Part shown: one piece after another, positions 57,779 to 64,000 of the stretch
Layout of the letters: every line of letters begins with the position of its first letter
Numbering within the stretch: the stretch's first letter is position 1
Source of the DNA: Siphonodentalium dalli
Lineage: Eukaryota; Mollusca; Scaphopoda; Gadilida; Siphonodentaliidae
Direction: 5' to 3'
NCBI GenBank assembly: GCA_032622095.1
Contig: CP136064.1
Span: 218,314,205-218,378,204 of the forward strand
DNA: 64,000 nucleotides
Position numbers and translations under genes: made by a program
The notes under the pieces: model-generated
The model's input: only the letters and a program-made list of their open reading frames with translations
Told to the model about the DNA's origin: nothing
Database searches by the model: none

Positions 57779-58110
57779 CCATTTCATGACGGGGGCCCCG
57801 CTGGTGTAAAATTAAAGATCCTGTGCCAGTGCATTCTCTTATATATATTCTATAGGGAGCCTCGCATATATAAGAGCACGCTCTGGCTTACATGGTCAAT
57901 GTAAATATTGTTATGCCAGTGTATTCTATTATATATGCGAGTCTCCCCATAGGAGACTCGCATATATCACAGGTACCTGGAACAAAATGACCCCACTCCA
58001 AAAAGTATTGGGAGTGGTGTCATTTTTTCCAGGTACCTGTGGCACATATAAGATAATGCATTGGCACAGGGTTGTTTGCAAAAAATCAGGAAGCTACAGT
58101 CATGGAAGTG
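57779..58110. mobile_element. Hairpin MITE family F, complete copy with nested insertion (332 bp)
   Basis: TTAA flanks (57775-57778 and 58111-58114); ends CCATTTCATGAC...GTCATGGAAGTG. Two palindromes with 'tattctattatatatgcgag' type arms, near 57830-57893 and 57914-58068. The second is split by another palindrome at 57968-58042. Confidence 0.75.
57968..58042. repeat. Small palindrome nested in a MITE hairpin
   Basis: Arms of ~32 bp: 'cacaggtacctggaac' at 57968 and 'ccaggtacctgtgg' ending at 58042. The inner parts 'accccactcc' and 'gggagtggtgt' face each other across a 10-nt loop. The surrounding hairpin continues on both sides, so the small palindrome was inserted into it. Confidence 0.85.
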
Positions 58111-58114
58111 TTAA

Positions 58115-58892
58115 ACTGGTAATGCAACCTCATTGTGAACTCTGACAATTCAACTATATTCCGGACACACATCTGACTGGATCGAACGAATCAATTTCCA
58201 CACCGGGCATATAATCTGATATAACAGTGGATAACACACATCCACCCACGCGTTCGATGACATCGCCAACCTCCCGTTCATTGAAACGGTTTTGGTAATA
58301 TTTCAATATAATGGTAAGTGCCAGAAATGGGAATTCTGTGTCAGAGACATCAAAGAAATCATAAGTGAAGTTAATTTCATCGAGAATTGTAAACTGTACA
58401 GATCATTGGCCACCATTATTTCTACTGCACCCTCTCGACCTTCGTCGTCAAGGCTCATTTGTTTGTTGAACTTCGATTCCCGTCCCGTCTGCGTTTAATT
58501 TATCGTCAACATTTGTAGATTGGACTCCTATAACGCAAACACGGGGCAGACACACATATTTGCCTGCAAATTTAATGTGATAATCAATATTGGTGACAAC
58601 ATATAACATGTGCGTATATATGCTGGAATTCAATTCAATATATTGGCACCAGAGATATATACATGTATAACCGCATGTACAATGTAGGGCGAGACTATCC
58701 GTGTGTTACATATATGGAGTAGCAAGCAGCATCTTTCCATGCACTCCAGTTCTTTGAAAAATCAGACGCTAGAGGAACAACAATATGTCCATGTCTCGGT
58801 AAATGTCGGCTTTTTCATGACCAATTGAACTCGGGTTTTTATTGACATCACAACATTAAACGGAGCTTTCAAATTATGTCTACGCAGGTATT

Positions 58893-58949
<57 letters not shown>

Positions 58950-59019
58950 TTGCCACTACAGTATATATTGCTATATCGGATTCATGCGCTCTGAAAAATA
59001 CTTTCGATGGTTACAGCCC
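58115..59019. other. Stretch without recognised gene
   Basis: Frames 58292-58498 (+) and 58448-58633 (-) overlap and are unrecognised. Ends with the AT microsatellite. Confidence 0.35.
58895..58947. repeat. (AT)n microsatellite, ~26 repeats
   Basis: Uninterrupted AT dinucleotides. Confidence 0.98.
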
Positions 59020-59610
59020 TTTTTCGGCTATTTTTCATTTTAGCACAGATTTATAATAAACGCTCTTTATTTATACCATGTCAGGAATAGATTTTTGTTT
59101 GTTTGGGGCCCAAACATCGTGTTCAAAGTTATATATTACTAGCCGATGTGTCCGACTTCGTCCGGGCTATTTTGGGATTTATTTTCCAGAAACATGCCTA
59201 TATGAGCGTATATGAGCGAGGTCAAGGTCGACACGGTCGCACGTGAAATTGGACCCGTCCATATTGTGGCCGGGATCAAAGTAGTCCTACGTACCAAATT
59301 TGAGTCGGATCGGTCGAGGTCCAGAAACATGCCTATATGAGCGATGTCAAGGTCAATGTCAAGGACACGGTCGCACGTGAAATTTGACCCGCCCGTGTTG
59401 TTCCCCGGATCAAAGTAGGCATACAAACCAGTTTTTGAGTCTATAACCCACACACATATATAATGACAGAAGTTCCAAAATATATAATAGATGACTTCAA
59501 TGCGTCTTTCTGTGAAATAATCTAGAATCACCTTATTTCGATACTGGGATACAATTCAAAAGCGAATGTTATGATTGTGTATTTTGGAGCGCACACCGCC
59601 GCCAGATGTC
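59020..59610 (+). repeat. Dispersed repeat D, copy 2, split by a SINE-like element
   Basis: Left part 59020-59138 and right part from about 59490 are collinear with 43310-43640. The empty counterpart in copy 1 is 'attttacattacttcaatgc' near 43470. Confidence 0.7.
59139..59489 (+). mobile_element. RTE-associated SINE-like repeat inserted in repeat D
   Basis: Starts 'ctagccgatgtgtccgactt', contains two cycles of 'ccagaaacatgcctatatga' and 'gtcgcacgtgaaatt.gaccc', and ends 'gttccaaaatatataatag'. Same family as 56146-56560. The 130-codon minus-strand frame across it is not a gene. Confidence 0.7.
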
Positions 59611-60524
59611 TTTACAATAAAATATCCCTTTTCAATAATTGTAAATAAGTAAACGGACATGGCTCGTTTATATATTCGTAATTTTACCCTGTCTGCACTA
59701 AATACTCTGACAAGTAGTTCCCTTGGTAAACGTACATTTCCCCACCAATGAATAGGAAACAATCTGCACTTGTATTATCGTTTGTCTGTCTGTCTTCTGC
59801 TAATTGTTTTCCACGAAAACCCTTCCAAATGAATAATAGACGCTTCCAATACATATTTGTATAACTGTGTGGGAGAATCCACCGAGTAAAGAACGGGTTA
59901 ATTGAAAGTGGATATCAAAGCAGTACTTTGCTGAAGGATCTCAATTTTTTTTGTCCATGTATATGTTCAACGCCCTCGTGTAAATTGCACACAATTGAGT
60001 TATTTGACCATCCTTTATTGAATCCTTACCATTAATCAAACTACTGTCCTTTCAATTCCGCGGCCATAAGTACCCCCCCCCCCCCAATCTCACCCAAGTA
60101 TAAAATTAGCAACAATTCCCCACCTCAATCGACCTCATGTAGTTTGGGGACATTTGAGATATTGGAATTACAAATAAAAAGGAACCACATGCTTGTTGTC
60201 TCATCCCATTCCAACCATCCACCATAAATCACTAACATTGTGTTAAATCATTTATTTCTTTTAAAATTGGGAATAAATATTGTTTACAACAAGTATAATT
60301 TAGTATTACCATATTAGCGGAACCTATATTCGAGGCACATCATTATGGTTGCTGTTCGATTTGATTGCATGAATGGTGTTGTAAATACCGTTGCGTTTGG
60401 GCGGATTGTCACGAACGTGAAGTTTGTAATCACTGTTCGTATGTGATGGAGATGTCAATCAACAAGAGATGGAAAATCCCACTCAGCCACTTTAATTGAG
60501 CGTGTTGTGGATGCCAACTTGCCT
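59611..60524. other. Stretch without recognised gene; C13 tract
   Basis: A 13-base C run lies at 60073-60085. Frames at 59556-59762 (-) and 60430-60636 (-) are unrecognised. Confidence 0.35.
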
Positions 60525-61165
60525 TTAACCCTTTCTTTTCTAAATGGATTCTCCCTCTCAGATTCCCCGTGTGGGCCCGGGGTAGAATAGGCCTACGCCC
60601 CACTGCGCTGGATAAGCATCCCCTAATGTGGCACATTGTTTGCCGTGGGGTGCACCCCGTGAGGTGTGGTGGAGTCCTGGAGGTACTAGGGCGGCCATAT
60701 AACGCGAGGCATCGACCTGCGGATACGACTTAGCTCATGGTCCTCTGGTCCTACATCTCATCAAGACGGGTGGTTGAGTTGACCCGGTCAATCAATCGGC
60801 TAGTCACCACATTGTTTCAGATTCAATTTGTGTTATATGTTGTATTGCTCGTCTGATGTTTGAAGTATTGTTTTCTGTTCTCTCCTGTCTCTTTTGTGTT
60901 CGTCCTGATGATTGTCGAGTGTTGACTCCTGTATTGTTCACACCTGTCTCACTGTGGAGAGGTACTGGGAGACTGCTATATGCAGTGGCTACACGGGGTC
61001 ACCACTTCAGCTATGTACCAGTCGTTGGCCCGACCAGAATTCGAGGGGTAGTCCACGGCGGCTGCTGGGTTATTTGTTGATTTTTTTGCTTTTTGTATGG
61101 CAACTCAAATATAAAAAACAACGCATTGCTCGTAAAATGATGACTCACCAAGTTCCAACGATGCT

Positions 61166-61441
61166 GTGATATTCCATCAGTACTCGGTTATTGGCTTTGA
61201 CCTAAATGTGAAGAGACCTTCTATCTTTGTCATTGATAAAACACTACAAAGTATTGCTGGACAATTGAAATATGGTAAACCAACCAGCACTGGGCCAATA
61301 AGTGGCTCACTCTTGATTGAGTGTTCAAAGAAATTTCCATCTGATGCCCTACCGCATTTAAGATATATTGCACAGACACCAGTGTTGGTTACCCCTCACG
61401 CGACATTGAACAGTAGCAGAGCTGTGTTGAGAAACGGTTAA
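61166..61441 (+). pseudogene. N-terminal part of retrotransposon L1m ORF1
   Basis: 91 codons including 'PISGSLLIECSKKFPSDA' and 'IAQTPVLVTPHATLNSSRAV', then a stop. This resembles the segment before the zinc knuckles of gag-like ORF1 proteins that bind retrotransposon RNA. The knuckles are absent. The start may lie upstream in the same frame, so the first Met is uncertain. Confidence 0.55.
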
Positions 61442-61500
61442 CTCTCAAAGACAAGAAACAGTATTTGTGGATCGAGGCTGTCGGTTGGATGTCATTCTGT

Positions 61501-61633
61501 CTCACCCACCGACCATCAGCTTGACGCATTGATAAAGGTTCATGCGCGATTCATCAAATATTATAAATACCTTATCACTGCAAAATTTGATTTTAAAAGC
61601 TACTTTAAATATTTCGATGTGGATCCTTGGTAA
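61501..61633 (+). pseudogene. C-terminal tail of retrotransposon L1m ORF2
   Basis: The frame 'LIKVHARFIKYYKYLITAK' ... 'YFDVDPW' stop is kept open in three diverged genomic contexts (here, 9.8-10.1 kb, 26-32 kb), with changes that preserve the frame. This supports it as true ORF2 coding sequence in the source element. Confidence 0.6.
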
Positions 61634-62148
61634 TTTCATGTTATTTAGTTGCTATCTATTATCTATTCTTGTACTACTTCTATACTTTTTATAGCATGAT
61701 TGCACGCTAGTTATTTCTTGAATTTATATTCCTGAGTCCAAGTGGAAACAATTCTCTTGGGTGCTTTTATTTGTACATAACTCATCATTGCATTGTTTTA
61801 ATATAATCTATTGTCTGATTTATCTACACAGTTGCTTCCCTACGATATTTTTTATCCCTGATTCTGTTCTTGGTCGTGATATGGCCTAGCGGCTAGAATG
61901 ACGTTAAACCCACAATCAATCAATCCCACTCAGCTAAAAAAGTTTACATTGGAATTATCTATTATTCGTCTGTAAGCGATTTCTGGAATAATAAGACGAC
62001 AGATAATACAATTCCAGAAGGATTCCTATTTATTGGAGGGAAATGTTCAGATAATAAGTTCAACTATGGTCGTTTATTGAACCTATTATCTGAACATTTG
62101 CAAAGGGATAACTACTCGTCAATGAGTATTTAGTATAGAAAGGGTTAA

Positions 62149-62826
62149 ACTGAAATTTAAACTGAAGATTAATAACTTAGCCCTAGTGTGCGTGTTTATA
62201 TAATCACCCCTACCCCTATTTGCAACGTAACGGTTGTACTGGGTTAGCTAGAAAATGTTTCACATGCAAGCTAGGACAGCAGCACTAAGTTAACAGCTCC
62301 GGGCTGGGTAACTTGATGCAATACTGTTTTATTAATAACGATATTGTCAATAATCCCATGTCACTACATATAAATGTAATCAACTACGTTCAGTTCCATC
62401 TGTAACCGTGAATATATTAATATAATATTTGTGATTCTATTGTGATCACATTTCAACAAACGGAATAAGCTGTTACGATAACTTGACGCTATCGGTTTGA
62501 TCTGCGGCGATGACTCGTCTGCATGCTGCCATTGAAATTCCGATCACGTTATAGAGGTCTCAGAGTCATTTTTCATTGCGATCCTACAATATACCTCACG
62601 CACGCATATTTTTGCATCAGCGAGTCACCATGAAATGTACGAGTCGATAATATTGCATAAGTGATGAATCTAACTCCTTGGTGGTTCGACAATTAGCTAT
62701 ATAATACCAGAATTGGCGGAGACTCGGAAACTATAGATGTTATATCGTGCAAATCTACAAGCAAAATAAACCAATTGTTGCATAATTCATCAATCCTGGG
62801 CCCATTGCACACTGTATTATCCTCAC
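62149..62826. other. Stretch without recognised gene
   Basis: AT-rich, no repeats seen. If the exon at 62827-62932 is real, this would be the start of its intron. Confidence 0.35.
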
Positions 62827-62932
62827 ACAGCGAGAGGAACATTTCATGGCCATGCTGAGTCCACTGGTCGGCAAAGGTCGGCTTTGTCATGCGTGTCGAC
62901 CGAGGGTTCCCACGTGGTTTCCGTGCGGCCAT
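62827..62932 (-). CDS. Candidate first coding exon, unknown product
   Basis: On the minus strand an ATG in good Kozak context ('atcacaatggcc': A at -3, G at +4) opens 35 codons beginning MAARKPRGNPRSTRMTKP and reaching a strong donor ('cgctgt|gtgagg', donor GT at 62826-62825). The stretch is visibly GC- and CpG-rich compared with its surroundings. The basic N-terminus could be nuclear or a disordered start. No acceptor exon was identified; downstream would lie below 62700 or inside the unrecognised 62.1-62.8 kb region. The frame continues to 62693 without splicing. Confidence 0.33.
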
Positions 62933-63035
62933 TGTGATCTCAAGAGATATAACTGTTCACAAAAGTCATTGGTTTAAACATATTTATTGCAACCAAAAGT
63001 TACAAGTGATTAGGCCACAAGTTATATCGATTTAA

Positions 63036-63475
63036 AGGCCCACTTAATTTTCGAATGCACAGATAACATTATACACAACATATTCCATATTATATACCAT
63101 TTGGAAGAGGGACCAAAATTATATATATTTCACCAGAATACGGAACAGCTGTGGCCTAAGGAGTGTCCACCAAGTGATAGAGATTCTCAGATTCATTCGA
63201 AGACTCCCCCCTTGTCAACCCAAAATGCATCATAATTCAATCTAAGAGATAGAGTTATTCCCCTTCCATTGAGAATAATAGACTTTCCAGTACAGTCCTG
63301 ATCAAAATTAAGCGAACAACACACCTCCGTACCTCGACAAAAAACAACACGTTCCCAGTTTATTCGACCGGATCAGTTGATAATACAATGTTTTGGAGCT
63401 TTCTCTTTCAAAAGGTATATATACGGAATATGTTGTATATAATGCGATCTGGTGGTTCGAAAATTAAGTGGGCCT
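63036..63475. mobile_element. MITE family A, copy 3 (440 bp, inverted)
   Basis: Left flank TTAA (63032-63035), right flank GTAA (63476-63479). The interior is the reverse complement of 2646-3080. The frame 63388-63657 starts inside it and runs out into flanking DNA. Confidence 0.85.
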
Positions 63476-63479
63476 GTAA

Positions 63480-64000
63480 TGCAGCCCCTCTCCCAACAAT
63501 ATTTATACAAATGCTTATAACCAAGATAACAGAACTAACAGAATATAATGAACATGTTATAAGAACTTTTTTGTTTTCAGATTTAAATGGGATGTTTATT
63601 GTTACATGTATAAATAACCGTCGCCGCAGAAAACGACGCGTGGAAGGACCTTTGTGATGGATTAGGTTAATCGGATTATTTTAAGTAAACGCGAATAGCT
63701 TTTTTGTTATGTTATGAGAACTTGGTGGTGACTTATATATATGCTTTATTCTCTGAACCAATGTACATAAATGGATATTGAGGAATATAAATGGAGATAG
63801 TATACACAAGATAAATAGAGTGAAACATGGAATGTATATTAAGTAAGTACATGATATATTCTACGGGTGACATGCAGCCTGTTATACCAATCTGTATCGG
63901 TATAAATATTTATAGTGACTTGTGCTAAATGACGGTGGTGGTGATGGTCATGATAATGATGATAATGACGAAACGAATATATAGTTAGACATAATACTGG
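63480..64000. other. Stretch without recognised feature
   Basis: AT-rich; a (GAT)-rich low-complexity patch near 63935-63970. Confidence 0.4.

Larger units (their letters stand above)
60562..61923 (+). mobile_element. Internally deleted non-LTR retrotransposon L1m (1.36 kb)
   Basis: 5' leader (60562-61140), start of ORF1 (61166-61441), then after a junction at about 61440-61500 the ORF2 C-terminus (61501-61633) and the 3' UTR with AATC tail. The whole reverse transcriptase and endonuclease region is missing, so it could move only in trans. Target duplication: 'tccctctcag' (60552-60561) and 'tcccactcag' (61924-61933), 10 bp with one difference. Confidence 0.85.
60529..62144. mobile_element. 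Hairpin MITE family E split by a retrotransposon
   Basis: TTAA (60525-60528) plus CCCTTTCTTTTCTAAATGG on the left. The right part resumes at 61924 and ends AGTATAGAAAGGG plus TTAA (62145-62148). Without the insert the MITE is ~245 bp. The right part shows both hairpins: 'attggaattatctattattc' with its partner 'gacagataatacaattcc', and 'atgttcagataataagttca' with 'tgaacctattatctgaacat'. The ends fit piggyBac-type mobilisation. Confidence 0.85.

Noticed and set aside
59139-59531. 130-codon minus-strand ORF
   Set aside because: It covers an inserted RTE-associated repeat with internal cycles; no domain is recognised.

Overview
This is non-coding, repeat-dominated DNA from an animal nuclear genome, most likely a mollusc. 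The mollusc call rests on memory of typical sequences, not on a search. Non-LTR retrotransposon relics here end in a 3' tail with 'gacgttaaac' followed by (AATC)n. Their 5' leader carries a 'ggtagaataggcc' motif, and their ORF1 relics have a 'TPVLVTPHATLNSSR'-type motif. I associate this combination with bivalve and gastropod genomes. The DNA is AT-rich. I recognise no intact host gene, rRNA or tRNA. The long reading frames come from tandem repeats whose unit is a multiple of 3, from transposon relics, or from chance.

Layout. 0-10 kb: dispersed repeats, a TTAA-flanked MITE (2.6-3.1 kb), a ~52-bp minisatellite (4.3 kb), an alternating ~160-bp tandem array (5.4-7.5 kb), two weak ORFs and a retrotransposon 3' end (9.8 kb). 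10-16 kb: a ~165-bp tandem repeat split by a 1.9-kb foldback element, a hairpin with a let-7-like seed, and several hairpin MITEs. 16.4-20.2 kb: a large 29/30-bp minisatellite with higher-order duplication, interrupted by a 5'-truncated retrotransposon. 22-25 kb: a decayed retrotransposon 5' half and another MITE. 25.99-32.24 kb: five nearly identical 1250-bp tandem units. 33.4-34.7 kb: a 24-bp minisatellite. 35-49 kb: mostly unannotatable DNA with SINE-like, palindromic and TTAA-flanked elements. 49-57 kb: tandem duplications of 170-290 bp, RTE-like repeats and a MITE whose empty insertion site also lies in this window. 57-62 kb: nested elements, including a palindrome inside a palindrome and a retrotransposon inside a piggyBac-like MITE. 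62.8 kb: a possible first coding exon on the minus strand.

The elements do not form a pathway. The window is best read as a record of successive insertions and tandem amplifications. The most notable items are the 5 x 1250-bp array with alternating variants, the set of TTAA-flanked hairpin MITE families (two with CCC...GGG ends as in piggyBac), the nested insertions that reveal target duplications and relative ages, and one or two GC-rich candidate host exons.
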